Positions 24,807-35,590 of a stretch of 64,000 nucleotides of DNA are shown piece by piece. The DNA lies in NCBI RefSeq assembly GCF_048323675.1, contig NZ_JBLWFK010000002.1:1-64000 (forward strand), read 5' to 3'. Both the position numbers and the translations under genes were made by a program. Every line of letters begins with the position of its first letter. Position 1 is the first letter of the stretch. The notes beneath the pieces are model-generated. The model was not told where the DNA came from. It saw only the letters and a program-made list of their open reading frames with translations, and made no database searches. Source of the DNA: Mangrovimicrobium sp048323675 (GTDB lineage: Bacteria; Pseudomonadota; Gammaproteobacteria; Pseudomonadales; Halieaceae).

Positions 24807-26060
<1,254 letters not shown>

Positions 26061-26092
26061 ACCGAAGTACAGTAATTCCAGGAGATAACGGA

Positions 26093-26836
26093 ATGAGCGA
26101 CAAGGCACCACCCATGCTTCCCTGGCCGGAAGATGATTTCAGCGCTTACGGGCCGGTAGAGGAGCAGGCGCTCGGCAAGATCCAGCAGTACGTGGGCCGG
26201 GTGATGCACCGCAACTGGAGCCTGATCCCCCACGTCACCCACAACGACGAGGTGGACATCACCGACTTCGAGTTGCGCCGCAAGGCATGGAACGCCGAAA
26301 ACCCGGAACAGAAACGCACCCTGCTGCCCGCGCTGATGAAAGCCAGTGTCGACCTGCTGAAACAGTTTCCGCAGTTTAACTGTTCGTTCAGCGCCGACGG
26401 CACCAAACTGTACCAGAAGCAGTACTACCACATCGGTTTCGCCGTGGACATTCCCGGCGGCCTGCTGGTGCCGGTGGTGCGCGACTGCGACAGCAAGTCC
26501 ATGGACGATATCACCGCGGACATCGTCAGCCTGTCCGAGAAGGCCCGCGGCAAGGGCCTGGCCATGCAGGAGATGTCCGGCGGCTGTTTCACCCTGTCCT
26601 CCCTGGGCCACATCGGCGGTACTTCTTTCTCGCCGATCATCAACGCCCCGGAAGTGGCCATCCTCGGCATCACCCGCACCCAGCAGCGCTACCTGCCCGA
26701 CGCCGACGGCAACCCCGTCCTGCGGCAGATGCTGCCCCTGTCCCTGAGCTACGACCACCGCGTGATCAACGGCGCGGATGCGGCGCGTTTCCTCAAGGCG
26801 CTGGGCGAGTGGCTGGCGGAGTTCCAGTTCAGCTAA
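26093..26836 (+). CDS. Stand-alone E2 acyltransferase catalytic domain of a 2-oxoacid dehydrogenase
   Basis: 247 residues comprising only the catalytic core of dihydrolipoamide acyltransferases. SYDHRVINGADAARF has His222 and Asn226 (Asn also occurs in functional E2 enzymes), and GGTSFSPIINAPEVAILGI is the family core. The lipoyl and E1/E3-binding domains that normally precede it are absent; the protein starts at the catalytic domain. AGGAG lies 8 nt before the ATG. A free lipoyl domain and a fused E1 are encoded at 45-47 kb, so the three may form one split complex. Confidence 0.88.
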   Translation: MSDKAPPMLPWPEDDFSAYGPVEEQALGKIQQYVGRVMHRNWSLIPHVTHNDEVDITDFELRRKAWNAENPEQKRTLLPALMKASVDLLKQFPQFNCSFSADGTKLYQKQYYHIGFAVDIPGGLLVPVVRDCDSKSMDDITADIVSLSEKARGKGLAMQEMSGGCFTLSSLGHIGGTSFSPIINAPEVAILGITRTQQRYLPDADGNPVLRQMLPLSLSYDHRVINGADAARFLKALGEWLAEFQFS

Positions 26837-27038
26837 TACCCAGCCTGTTTCGGCGGCGGGGCTCTCGGTACGGTGCTCCGCTCGCCGAGCGCGAGACGGC
26901 ACCTGCGGTACGAGATTTAACCTGAGTTACTACGATTCCCAGGCGCTATGCCCGGATGAGTCCGTTGTAACGCTCAGGGGAAAGGGGGGGATGGCGAATT
27001 ACCTGCGGCACAAACGCGCCGCAGGTGGGAGAGAAGAA

Positions 27039-28538
27039 TCAGTCTTCCTGGAACAACAGGCGCACCTGGCGGCGCAGCAGCTTGCCCATCTCGTTGTAGG
27101 GCAGTTCGTCGACCACGAGGATGCGCTCCGGCACGCGGGAGGAGCGCAGCCGGTCCTTGACCAGGGTGCACAGTTCCTCGTCGCTGGGACGCTCGCAGCC
27201 CGGGCGGATGACCACGGCCACGCCCACGGCTTCGCCCCACTCGGTGGAGGGGATGCCGACGGCCACGGATTCCGCGATCGCGGGGTGGGTGTCCAGCACG
27301 TCCTCGATTTCACCGGGGGAGATGTTCTCGCCGCCGCGCACGATGACGTCGTCGGCGCGACCGGCCAGGAACAGGTAGCCTTCCGAGTCCAGCCAGCCGG
27401 CGTCGCGGGTCGGGAACCAGCCGTCGGCGTCGAGGGCGGAGCGCTCGCGGTATTCGCCGGAGACCTGCTCGCCGCGCACGTAGATCTCGCCGCGCTCACC
27501 GGCGGGAAGGACCTTGCCGTCCTCGTCGCGGATCTCCAGCTCGACAGTGGGCAGCGGGCGGCCGACCGAGGCGATGCGGGCGCGCACTTCCGGTTCGTCG
27601 GAGAAGAAGGCCACGCGGTGGTCGTCCGGGCCGAGCAGGGCGATGGTGGAGCTGGTCTCGGTGAGGCCGTAGGCGTTGGTGAAGTCGGTGACCGGGAACA
27701 GTTCCAGTGCCTTGAGGATCAGCTCCGGGGGCATGCGGCCGCCGCCGTAGGCGATGGCGCGCAGTCCGGACAGCTTTTCCGCTTTCTCTTCGTCCAGGCA
27801 CTCGATGATGCGCGACAGCATGGTCGGCACCACAAAAGCGTTGGTGACTTTCTCTTCCGCCGCCAGGCGCACCCACTCTTCCGGCTCGAAGGCCGGGAGC
27901 ATCACGATGCGACGCATGGCGTAGATGGAACTCATCAGCGCGGAGATGCCGGCGATGTGGTAGGGCGGTACGCAGACCAGTTGGGCATCGTCCGGGTCGG
28001 CGGACATGAAGTCCACGGTGCCGAGGATGTAGCCGAGCAGGTTGGAGTGACGCAGCAGGGCGGCCTTCGGCGCGGCGGTGGTGCCGCTGGTGAAAATCTG
28101 TGCGGCGATACCCTCGCCTTCGCGCTCTTCGCCGGAGGCGGTGGCTGCAGCCTGTTCCGCCGCGGCGATAAAACCATCGCGCGAGAGGAAGGTGTGGCCG
28201 GCGTCGCCGTTCAGGCGCTCGGCCCGGCCGGTGTCGCCGATCACCAGTGCGGGTGCGACCCGCCCCAGCAGGGCGCCGAGGTCCTCATCCGCCAGACGGT
28301 AGTTCAGGGGGACGTAGGGCACGCCCGCCAGAGCGGCGCCAAACAGTGCGATGGGTGCCGCCGCGCTGCTTTCGTCCAGCAGGGCCACATGGCTGCAGCC
28401 CGCGCTGGTAATGATTTCCGCAGCGCCTTTTGCGGCAGCGGCCAGTTCACCGTAGGACCAGCGCCGCCCGTCGCAGACAAGGCCGATCCGTTCAGGATCG
28501 GCTTCGGCCGCCATCTGTAAGAGAAGGAAAATGTTCAT
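27039..28538 (-). CDS. Acyl-CoA synthetase (AMP-binding ligase)
   Basis: 499 residues of the ANL superfamily. The phosphate loop is FTSGTTAAPKAAL (about 160-172), with NAYGLTETS near 300, GWFPTRDAGWLDSEGYL near 385, GRADDVIVRGGENI near 405, and the catalytic Lys486 in NEMGKLLRR. It activates a carboxylic acid as CoA thioester. The stop of the small upstream gene lies 9 nt before its start, so it belongs to the leftward CoA-transferase, small protein, ligase operon. Confidence 0.93.
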   Translation of the reverse strand: MNIFLLLQMAAEADPERIGLVCDGRRWSYGELAAAAKGAAEIITSAGCSHVALLDESSAAAPIALFGAALAGVPYVPLNYRLADEDLGALLGRVAPALVIGDTGRAERLNGDAGHTFLSRDGFIAAAEQAAATASGEEREGEGIAAQIFTSGTTAAPKAALLRHSNLLGYILGTVDFMSADPDDAQLVCVPPYHIAGISALMSSIYAMRRIVMLPAFEPEEWVRLAAEEKVTNAFVVPTMLSRIIECLDEEKAEKLSGLRAIAYGGGRMPPELILKALELFPVTDFTNAYGLTETSSTIALLGPDDHRVAFFSDEPEVRARIASVGRPLPTVELEIRDEDGKVLPAGERGEIYVRGEQVSGEYRERSALDADGWFPTRDAGWLDSEGYLFLAGRADDVIVRGGENISPGEIEDVLDTHPAIAESVAVGIPSTEWGEAVGVAVVIRPGCERPSDEELCTLVKDRLRSSRVPERILVVDELPYNEMGKLLRRQVRLLFQED

Positions 28539-28547
28539 CGCGGTCTA

Positions 28548-28838
28548 TCAGTCGGAAGAGGGCAGGGATTTGGCTTCTTTGGTGGTCAGGGCGACGCCGC
28601 TGAGGGACAGGGAGCCCTTGCCCGCCTTGACGCAGAGCAGTTCCACAGTGCCCGCTTCATCCACGTAGCGCTTGCCCATCTGGGTGCCCTCGGCGAAGTC
28701 CGGGTTCAGTTCACCGGCGTCCGCGGGCTTTTCGTCGACCATCGGCGCGCCGCCGCATTCGAGGACACCTTCGGATCCGCGAATGACCATCACTTCGGTG
28801 TCGCAGACGGCGCTTTTCAGTTTGCTTCCTGGTTTCAT
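28548..28838 (-). CDS. Small conserved protein of unknown function
   Basis: 96 residues. It starts MKPGSKLKSAVCDTEVMVI, then ECGGAPMV near 28-35, GTQMGKRYVDEAGTVELLC near 51-69 and the C-terminal ALTTKEAKSLPSSD. I recall similar small proteins beside acyl-CoA ligases in actinobacteria and proteobacteria, but no function. Three Cys residues and predicted beta structure; no signal or membrane segment. GAGAG precedes the ATG. Its tight packing between a CoA-transferase (34 nt) and a ligase (9 nt) suggests it assists their substrate pathway. Confidence 0.75.
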   Translation of the reverse strand: MKPGSKLKSAVCDTEVMVIRGSEGVLECGGAPMVDEKPADAGELNPDFAEGTQMGKRYVDEAGTVELLCVKAGKGSLSLSGVALTTKEAKSLPSSD

Positions 28839-28872
28839 AGTTCTCTCGTTACAGCTTGCTTGATTGACAGGG

Positions 28873-30099
28873 TCAGGCGATGGCGCCTTTAGCCTTGAGT
28901 TCTTCGATCTTGTCCCACTCCATGCCCATTTCCATCAGCACGATTTCGGTGTGCTCGGAGGCTTCCGGGGCGCGGGTGGTCTTGACCGGCTCGTGGTTGA
29001 ATTGTACCGGGCCGCGGACCAGTTTGATGGGGTCGCCGCCATCGGCCGCTTCCACTTCGAACACCAGGTCGTTGGCCAGGGCCTGCTCGTCCTGGGCGAT
29101 CTGCGCGAGGCTGAGTACCGGGGTCCACTGGCCGCTGTAGGTCTTCAGGTGTTCGCGCCAGTAGTCGAAGGGCTTCTTGGCGAATTCCTCGACAATGATA
29201 TCGCTGGCGGGCTCCCAGTTCTTCATCAGGGCCTCGACGGTGGAGAAGCGCTCGTCCTCGGCCAGTTCCGGCCGGCCGATGTGCTCGAAGAAGCTGCGGA
29301 TGTGCGGCCCGGGGGTCAGGGTGCACATGTTGATGGTCTCGCCATCGGAGGTGGTGAAGTTACCCATGAAAGGGTTGCCGGGGTTGCCGCCGGAGCGGGG
29401 CATGCTGACGCCCGGGAATTCGGTGCCGTCGAGGGCCATGTCGATGGAGGTGCCCGCCGCCCAGCAGGCGGTGCTGAGCAGGGAGACGTCCAGTTCCAGG
29501 CCTTCGCCGGTGCGCTCGCGGTGGAACAGGGCGGCGGAGATGCCGCCGGCGATGAACATGGCGCCGATGGAGTCGCCGAAAGCCGGAATGCCCTGGCTGA
29601 TGGGGCCGCTGAGTTCTTTCGGGGTGAAGGCCTTGGCGATGCCGCTGCGGTTCCAGAAGGCCGTGCCGTCAAAGCCGCCGAAATCCCGTTCCGGGCCCTT
29701 GTCGCCAAAGGCGCTGCCGCGGGCGTAGATGATGTTGGGGTTGATCGCACGGATATGTTCGTAATCGAACTTCATGCGCTGGCGCTGGTTGGGGAGGTAG
29801 TTGGTCAGGAATACGTCCGCGGTCTTGGCCAGTTCGTAGATCACTTCCATGCCTTCGGGCTTGGAGATGTCGACCCCGACACTGCGCTTGCCGCGGTTGG
29901 GGTGCTCGACGAAGGGGCTGCGCTTGGGATTGACATCGGCCCCGGCCATGCGCACGAAACCGCGCTGGGTGTCGCCGCGCACGGGGTGTTCGATCTTGAT
30001 GACGTCCGCACCCCAGTCGGCGAGGATGGCCCCGGCCGCAGGAACATAGGTAAATTGAGCGACTTCGAGGACTTTCACGCCCTTCATGACCTGCGCCAT
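28873..30099 (-). CDS. Family III (CaiB/BaiF) CoA-transferase
   Basis: 408 residues, the normal length. The N-terminal VKVLEVAQFTYVPAAGAIL, then LADWGADVIKIEHP, is the family hallmark, and catalytic Asp176 lies in PAFGDSIGAM. It transfers CoA between acids without ATP or racemises an acyl-CoA. First gene of the leftward CoA-transferase, small protein, acyl-CoA synthetase operon, divergent from an SDR gene. Confidence 0.94.
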   Translation of the reverse strand: MAQVMKGVKVLEVAQFTYVPAAGAILADWGADVIKIEHPVRGDTQRGFVRMAGADVNPKRSPFVEHPNRGKRSVGVDISKPEGMEVIYELAKTADVFLTNYLPNQRQRMKFDYEHIRAINPNIIYARGSAFGDKGPERDFGGFDGTAFWNRSGIAKAFTPKELSGPISQGIPAFGDSIGAMFIAGGISAALFHRERTGEGLELDVSLLSTACWAAGTSIDMALDGTEFPGVSMPRSGGNPGNPFMGNFTTSDGETINMCTLTPGPHIRSFFEHIGRPELAEDERFSTVEALMKNWEPASDIIVEEFAKKPFDYWREHLKTYSGQWTPVLSLAQIAQDEQALANDLVFEVEAADGGDPIKLVRGPVQFNHEPVKTTRAPEASEHTEIVLMEMGMEWDKIEELKAKGAIA

Positions 30100-30125
30100 T
30101 ACTGCACCTCCACGTTAATTATGCG

Positions 30126-30181
30126 CGGTGAATTATACAGATCACCGAGTTTTTGCATAGTTCTGTTCCCTGCGGTATAAC
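30126..30181. promoter_or_regulatory. Divergent promoters with inverted repeat between CoA-transferase and SDR
   Basis: Rightward: TTGCAT (30153-30158), 17 nt, TATAAC (30176-30181). Leftward: a perfect TATAAT read on the minus strand (30137-30132), without a good -35. The leftward -10 lies inside the inverted repeat CGGTGA (30126-30131) / TCACCG (30142-30147), a candidate operator. No known regulator can be assigned. Confidence 0.5.
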
Positions 30182-30243
30182 ATTGCGCCCTCACAGGGGC
30201 AACTTTGTCCGGCCCCACCTGTTGTTCCCGGGAGATAACCAGT

Positions 30244-31023
30244 ATGAAGATTGATTCCTCACTGTCGGCGGTAGTCACCGGCGGTGCCTCCGGCCTTGGT
30301 TTTGCCACTGTGCAAGCGCTGCGTGCAGCGGGCGTCAAGGTCGCCATTTTTGACCTGAACCCGGAGACCGGTGAGCAGGCGGCCGCCGAGACCGGGTCGA
30401 TCTTCTGCCAGACCGACGTGCTGTCCGACGACAGCGTCGACGCCGCCTTCGCCAAGGCGCGCGCGGCCAATGGCCAGGAGCGCATCCTGGTCTGCTGTGC
30501 CGGCGGCGGCAACGCGATCCCCACTGCCCGCCGCGACAAGGAAACCGGCGAGATCCGGATTTTCCCCTCGGACCAGTTCGAGTGGGTGCTCAAGCTTAAC
30601 ACTGTCGGCACCTTCCGCTGCATCACCCGCGCTGCGGCGGGTATGATGACCCTGGAACCCGTCGACGGCGAGCGCGGCGTGTGCATCAATACCGCCTCCG
30701 CCGCGGCCACCGAGGGCCAGATGGGCCAGGCGGCGTACTCCGCGGCCAAGGCGGCGATCGTCGGCATGACCCTGACCATCGCCCGCGACCTCTCCCGCGA
30801 GGGTATCCGGGTGAATACCATCCAGCCGGGTATCTTCCATACCCCGGCCATGGCCCGGGCGACCCCGCAGATGCTCGAGGCGCTGGGCGGTATGGTGCCT
30901 TTCCCGAAGCGCCTGGGCAACGCGGACGAGTACGCCAGCATGGCGCTGGAGATGGTGCGCAACGGCTACATCAACGGGGAGACCGTGCGCCTCGACGGCG
31001 CGATCCGCATGCAGCCCCGCTGA
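30244..31023 (+). CDS. SDR-family dehydrogenase (3-hydroxyacyl-CoA/17-beta-HSD10-like)
   Basis: 259 residues. Nucleotide motif VTGGASGLGFATV (about 11-23), Asp at the end of strand 2 (FDLNPETG, suggesting NAD+), CCAGGG in place of NNAG, SAAATEGQMGQAAYSAAK with catalytic Tyr/Lys, and IRVNTIQPGIFHTPA. Similarity in pattern to type-10 HSD suggests oxidation of a 3-hydroxyacyl-CoA. The start at 30244 has GGGAG 9 nt upstream. Confidence 0.88.
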   Translation: MKIDSSLSAVVTGGASGLGFATVQALRAAGVKVAIFDLNPETGEQAAAETGSIFCQTDVLSDDSVDAAFAKARAANGQERILVCCAGGGNAIPTARRDKETGEIRIFPSDQFEWVLKLNTVGTFRCITRAAAGMMTLEPVDGERGVCINTASAAATEGQMGQAAYSAAKAAIVGMTLTIARDLSREGIRVNTIQPGIFHTPAMARATPQMLEALGGMVPFPKRLGNADEYASMALEMVRNGYINGETVRLDGAIRMQPR

Positions 31024-31132
31024 TTCTGGCTCTCTGCCGACGGGGTGGCCGGAATTCGACACCCCGCGGCATTGTCAGTCCCCCCTCTGTCCGGCACAGT
31101 CATCACCCTTGAACAAGCACCGAGGTGATGCA

Positions 31133-32284
31133 ATGGCCCACAAACTCGTAGCCGAAGAACTGATAGCCCGGGCCCGCGCCGCGACCGGCCTGGAAAATTT
31201 CGACAGCGACAGCTTTCGCGAAGGTCTGGATGTCTATCTCGACGACGCCAACCTGATCCCGCCGGACGGCTTCCAGGTCGAGCGTTTCGCCGGCAGTATC
31301 GTGCAGGCCCTGGCCACCCGCCTCAAGGTCACCGACTACCTCGCCAAACGCCCCGAACTGTTACAGCGCCCGGTCGAGAAGCCGGTATTCGTGTTCGGCA
31401 TCCCCCGTACCGGCACCACCCTGCTCAGCAACCTGCTGGCCGCCGACCCGGCGCGCCGCTCGCCGCTGACCTGGGAAATCGACGATCCCGTGCCGCCGCC
31501 CACCAGCGCGACCCTGTACAGCGATCCGCGGGCGCTCGGCCGGCTGGAGGCGGAGCGCAAGATGCTGGAGGCGAACCCGGAGATGGGCAAGTACTACCGC
31601 GGCTCGGCGATCTACCCCAACGAGTGCATGTTCTTCGTCATGCACGACTTCAAGGCGCTGATCTGGGAATCCCGCGGCAAGCTGCCGAACTACCGCGACT
31701 GGCTGTTCAACGAGGCCGACATGACCTCGACCTACGAGTACCACAAGCGCTACCTGCAGTTGCTGCAGGCGGATGCGCCCGGTAACTGGAACCTGAAAAT
31801 GCCTTCCCACGCCCTGTGGCTGGATACCCTGCTGAAGGTGTACCCGGACGCGCGGCTGGTCTGGACCCACCGCGATCCGCTGACCGCGGTAGGCTCCTTC
31901 TGCAGCATCATCTCCCTCGGCCACCGCGGCTTCAACCGCGATGTCGACCTCGAGTACATCGGCCAGGACTGCCTGTGGCAGGCGCAGCAGCACTGCGACC
32001 GGATTCTCGACGCGCGGGAAACCCTCGGCGAGCGGATTGTCGACGTGCATTACGCCCAGCTTACCGACGAGCCCATCGCCACCATGCGCCAGCTCTACGC
32101 GGCCCTCGGCGACGAGTTTACTGCGGAGGCCGAGGCCGGCATGCAGTCCTGGCTGGACGACAACCCCCCGGCCAAGTTCGGCGAGCACGAGTACAAGCTG
32201 GGCCAGTTCGGCCTCAGCCCGGACACCGTGCGGCCGCATTTCGAACGCTACCTCAGCACTTACGATATCGCCATGGAAGGCTGA
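31133..32284 (+). CDS. Sulfotransferase-family protein
   Basis: 383 residues. The 5'-phosphosulfate loop VFVFGIPRTGTTLLSNLL (GIPRTGTT at 89-96) and the 3'-phosphate motif LVWTHRDPLTAVGSFC are characteristic of the PAPS-dependent sulfotransferase_3 family. It could add sulfate to a hydroxyl group of a sterol-like substrate, or use another donor. The start at 31133 has CGAGGTG close upstream; an earlier TTG is less likely. Such genes often accompany lipid catabolic clusters in this group, but the acceptor is unknown. Confidence 0.85.
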   Translation: MAHKLVAEELIARARAATGLENFDSDSFREGLDVYLDDANLIPPDGFQVERFAGSIVQALATRLKVTDYLAKRPELLQRPVEKPVFVFGIPRTGTTLLSNLLAADPARRSPLTWEIDDPVPPPTSATLYSDPRALGRLEAERKMLEANPEMGKYYRGSAIYPNECMFFVMHDFKALIWESRGKLPNYRDWLFNEADMTSTYEYHKRYLQLLQADAPGNWNLKMPSHALWLDTLLKVYPDARLVWTHRDPLTAVGSFCSIISLGHRGFNRDVDLEYIGQDCLWQAQQHCDRILDARETLGERIVDVHYAQLTDEPIATMRQLYAALGDEFTAEAEAGMQSWLDDNPPAKFGEHEYKLGQFGLSPDTVRPHFERYLSTYDIAMEG

Positions 32285-32408
32285 GATTCCTGCCTGCAGC
32301 GACAGGCAAGAAGCAGTTCATGGAGCCCCGCGGCAGGCCGGCGTATACTGGCCCGACAGCTCACCGCGCCCGTCCGGGCGCGCATTCCAATAACACGGGC
32401 CGACTGCC

Positions 32409-34562
32409 ATGCCGCAAACCGCCAAGACCTTCTGCCGCAATTGCGGCGCACTGTGTGCCCTCGAGGTCACCGTCGACGACAACCGGATTACCGCGGTATC
32501 CGCGGACGCCTCCATTTCACCCTACGGCGGCTACATGTGCCCCAAGGGCCTGGCCAGCATCGACTTTCACAACGGTGCCGAGGAGCGCCTGCTGCACAGC
32601 CTGAAACGCGACGCCGAAGGTAACTTCGTGCAGGTCGGCGCCGCACAGGCCCTGGACGAGATCGCGGCGCAGCTGGCGCAACTGCTGCGTGAGCACGGGC
32701 CGCGGTCGATCGCGGTCTACCACGGTACCGGTGCCTACCGCAGTGTGCTCGGCGGCCTGCTGGAGCGCGCCTTCATGGCGGCCATCGACAGCCCCAACTT
32801 TTTCTCCACCATGACCATCGACCAGTCCGCCAAGTGGGTGACCATGGGGCGCATGGGCATCATGGCCAGTGGCAAGCCCAGCTACCGCGACTGCGACCTG
32901 GGCGTGATCGTCGGCAACAACCCGGTAGTCAGCCACCAGACCTATCCCTTTGCGCCGGGCGAGAGCGGCGCACCGGGCAAGTCCTTCGCCGCCGCCCGCG
33001 CCCGCGGGGCGAAGCTCATCGTGATCGACCCGCGGCGTACCGAGACCGCGCGCTTCGCCGACCTGTTCATCCAGCCGAAACCCGGCCAGGACGCGGTGCT
33101 GTTCGCCGCGATCGCCCATATCCTGCTGCGCGACGGCACCTTCAACCGCGACTTCTGTGAACGCTTTGCCGCACAGCTCGATGCCTTGCGCCGGGCGGTG
33201 GAACCCTTCACGCCGGCACTTGCGGCGCAGCGTGCGGATGTCCCGGTGGAACAGATCGAACAGGCGGCCCAGTGGATCGGCGCCGCGAAGCGGCCCTTTG
33301 TCGGCAGCGGCAGCGGCCCGTCCATGTCGCTGCACTCCAACCTGAACGACCACATGATCGAGGTGGTGAACGCGCTGGTCGGCGGCTACAAGCGCGCCGG
33401 GGAGCGCCTGCACAACCCCGGCACCCTCAACCCGAAACCCTGCGTGGAGATGGCGGTCGCGCCGACCCGCAGCTGGGAAAGCGGGGTGAAATGCGTCAGC
33501 GCCGATATCGGGCGGATCTTTGGCGAGTTTCCCTCGGCACTGTTACCGGATGAAATCCAGCATACCGGTCCCGATCGCATCCGTGCGCTGATTTCCTTCG
33601 GCGGCAACCCGGTGATGGGCCTCGGCGATCCGGCGCGCGCGGTGCCGGCCTTCGAGGACCTGGAACTGCTGGTCTCCCTCGACGCGCGGATGAATGAGAC
33701 CTGCGAACTGTCGGATTATGTCATCGCCACCTCCCAGCCCTACGAGCGCCACGACCTGAGTATTCCCGGCGAGGCCCTGTACCCGGAGGCCTTCGCGCAG
33801 TACGCCGCCCCGGTGGTTGAAAAGCCGGGCGAGGTGATCGACGACTGGGCCTTTTTCTGGGGCGTGGCGGCGCGCATGGGCATCCCGCTCACCCTGAAAT
33901 ACTGGAACTACGGACTCGATTACGCGGCGATTCCGGAGGGGCTGGAACTCGGCACCAGCGAAACGCCGGACCCCGAAGCCATGGTCCGCTACCTGTGCCG
34001 CCACAGCCGGGTCAGCTTCGAGGCGCTGCGCGACAACCCCGGCGGGGTCCGCCCCGAGGTCGAGCCGCAGTTCGTGCAGGCCGCCCCCGACGACAACGGC
34101 GCCCGCCTCGAACTGTGTCCGCCCGATATCGCCGCAGCGCTCGCAGCGGTACTCGCCGAAACGCCGGACGCAGGCTTCCGCTACCAGCTCACCTGCCGGC
34201 GGTTGCTGGAAACCATGAACAGCGCCTACCGCGAGGCAGCGCGCACCCGCGAGAATTACCCGGTAAACTGGGCTTATATGAATCCGGAGGATATGGCGGC
34301 AGAGGAACTCAGTGACGGCGACCGGGTCGCCATCCGTTCCGAGTTCGGCGAGATCATCGGCGTCGCCCGGGCGGAAGAGCGCCTGCGTCGCGGGGTGGTC
34401 TCCATGACGCACATGTTCGGTGGACTGGCGCCGTCCCGCGATCCGGAAACACAGAAGGGCAGCTATACCGGGCAGCTGACCTCCCTGCAGCGCTACCTCG
34501 AACCGATCAATTTCATGCCGCGATTCTCGGGTATTCCGGTCAACGTGGCGCGATCGCGGTAA
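32409..34562 (+). CDS. Molybdopterin-dependent oxidoreductase (DMSO reductase superfamily), copy 2
   Basis: 717 residues. [4Fe-4S] motif Cys9, Cys12, Cys16, Cys44, then molybdopterin domains with the same FSTMTIDQSAKWV stretch as the enzyme at 16.5 kb, and a C-terminal domain with LSDGDRVAIRSEFGEIIGVA. No TAT signal, so cytoplasmic. Both copies appear to be paralogues with different partners; this one lies 124 nt after the sulfotransferase and 32 nt before an aldo/keto reductase gene. The reaction is unknown. Confidence 0.88.
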   Translation: MPQTAKTFCRNCGALCALEVTVDDNRITAVSADASISPYGGYMCPKGLASIDFHNGAEERLLHSLKRDAEGNFVQVGAAQALDEIAAQLAQLLREHGPRSIAVYHGTGAYRSVLGGLLERAFMAAIDSPNFFSTMTIDQSAKWVTMGRMGIMASGKPSYRDCDLGVIVGNNPVVSHQTYPFAPGESGAPGKSFAAARARGAKLIVIDPRRTETARFADLFIQPKPGQDAVLFAAIAHILLRDGTFNRDFCERFAAQLDALRRAVEPFTPALAAQRADVPVEQIEQAAQWIGAAKRPFVGSGSGPSMSLHSNLNDHMIEVVNALVGGYKRAGERLHNPGTLNPKPCVEMAVAPTRSWESGVKCVSADIGRIFGEFPSALLPDEIQHTGPDRIRALISFGGNPVMGLGDPARAVPAFEDLELLVSLDARMNETCELSDYVIATSQPYERHDLSIPGEALYPEAFAQYAAPVVEKPGEVIDDWAFFWGVAARMGIPLTLKYWNYGLDYAAIPEGLELGTSETPDPEAMVRYLCRHSRVSFEALRDNPGGVRPEVEPQFVQAAPDDNGARLELCPPDIAAALAAVLAETPDAGFRYQLTCRRLLETMNSAYREAARTRENYPVNWAYMNPEDMAAEELSDGDRVAIRSEFGEIIGVARAEERLRRGVVSMTHMFGGLAPSRDPETQKGSYTGQLTSLQRYLEPINFMPRFSGIPVNVARSR

Positions 34563-34594
34563 ACCCCTCCCGCAACGGCAAAGGAGTAAAGGCC

Positions 34595-35590
34595 ATGACA
34601 GTATCCAGGCGCAGCATCGGCAAGCGTGAGGTCAATCCCATCGGCTTCGGCTGCATGTCCCTGTCCTGGGCCTATGGCCGCAAGCCCACGGACGAGGAGG
34701 GCGCCGCCATCCTGCACCGGGCGCTGGATCTCGGCTACGATCACCTCGATACCGCGCGCCTCTACGGCATGGGCCACAACGAGGAACTGCTGGGCAAGAG
34801 CCTCAAGGGCCTGCGCGAGCGCTTCTACCTCGCGTCGAAGACCGGCATTTTTGTCGAGGGCGACAAACGCTGGGTGGACTGCCGCCCCCAGACCCTGCGC
34901 ACGGCCCTGGAAGCCTCGCTGAAGACCCTGCAGACGGATTATATCGACCTGTACTACCTGCACCGCCACGACTACGACACGCCCGTGGAGGAGTCCGTGG
35001 GGGCGCTGGGCGACCTCATCAGGGAGGGAAAAATCGGCGGAATCGGCCTCTCGGAAGTCTCCGCCGCGACCCTGCGGCGGGCGGCGAAGGAACACCACAT
35101 CACCGCCGTGCAGAATGAGTATTCCCTGTGGACCCGCAACCCGGAACTCGGCGTACTCGAGGCCTGCCGTGAACTGGGTACCACCTTTGTCGCCTTCTCG
35201 CCCCTCGGGCGCGGCGTGCTCACCGGCACGATCCAGGATACCGCCGAGTTCGCGGAGAACGACTTCCGCGCTTCGATGCCGCGATTTTCCGATGAAAACT
35301 GGCCGCACAATCGCGAGCTGGTGCACGTGTTCGCGAAGATGGCGGAAGCGGAAGGGGTGACACCGGCGCAACTGGCGCTGGCCTGGGTGCTCTCCCGCGG
35401 CGAGCACGTGGTGGCGATTCCCGGTACCGGGCGCATGCAGCACCTCGAGGAAAACATCGCCCGCTGGGATTACCAGCCGTCACCGGTGGAACTGCAGCGG
35501 CTTGACGCCTTGATCAACCAGTCGACGGTGCGCGGGCACCGCTACAGCCATGCCTTGCGGGCGAATATCGATACCGAGGAGTTTGCCTGA
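34595..35590 (+). CDS. Aldo/keto reductase
   Basis: 331 residues. The catalytic tetrad is visible: Asp52 and Tyr57 in HLDTARLYG, Lys82 in LASKTG, and His123 in LYYLHRHD. The C-terminal AIPGTGRMQHLEENI binds NADPH. Typical of the AKR groups reducing aldehydes and ketones. It starts 32 nt after the molybdoenzyme gene, with AAAGGAGT about 8 nt before the ATG, so the two are likely co-transcribed. Confidence 0.94.
   Translation: MTVSRRSIGKREVNPIGFGCMSLSWAYGRKPTDEEGAAILHRALDLGYDHLDTARLYGMGHNEELLGKSLKGLRERFYLASKTGIFVEGDKRWVDCRPQTLRTALEASLKTLQTDYIDLYYLHRHDYDTPVEESVGALGDLIREGKIGGIGLSEVSAATLRRAAKEHHITAVQNEYSLWTRNPELGVLEACRELGTTFVAFSPLGRGVLTGTIQDTAEFAENDFRASMPRFSDENWPHNRELVHVFAKMAEAEGVTPAQLALAWVLSRGEHVVAIPGTGRMQHLEENIARWDYQPSPVELQRLDALINQSTVRGHRYSHALRANIDTEEFA

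Noticed and set aside
26093..26836. E2 inactivated by Asp-to-Asn change in DHRxxDG
   Set aside because: Functional E2 enzymes with Asn at this position are known, so it is not a sign of inactivity.
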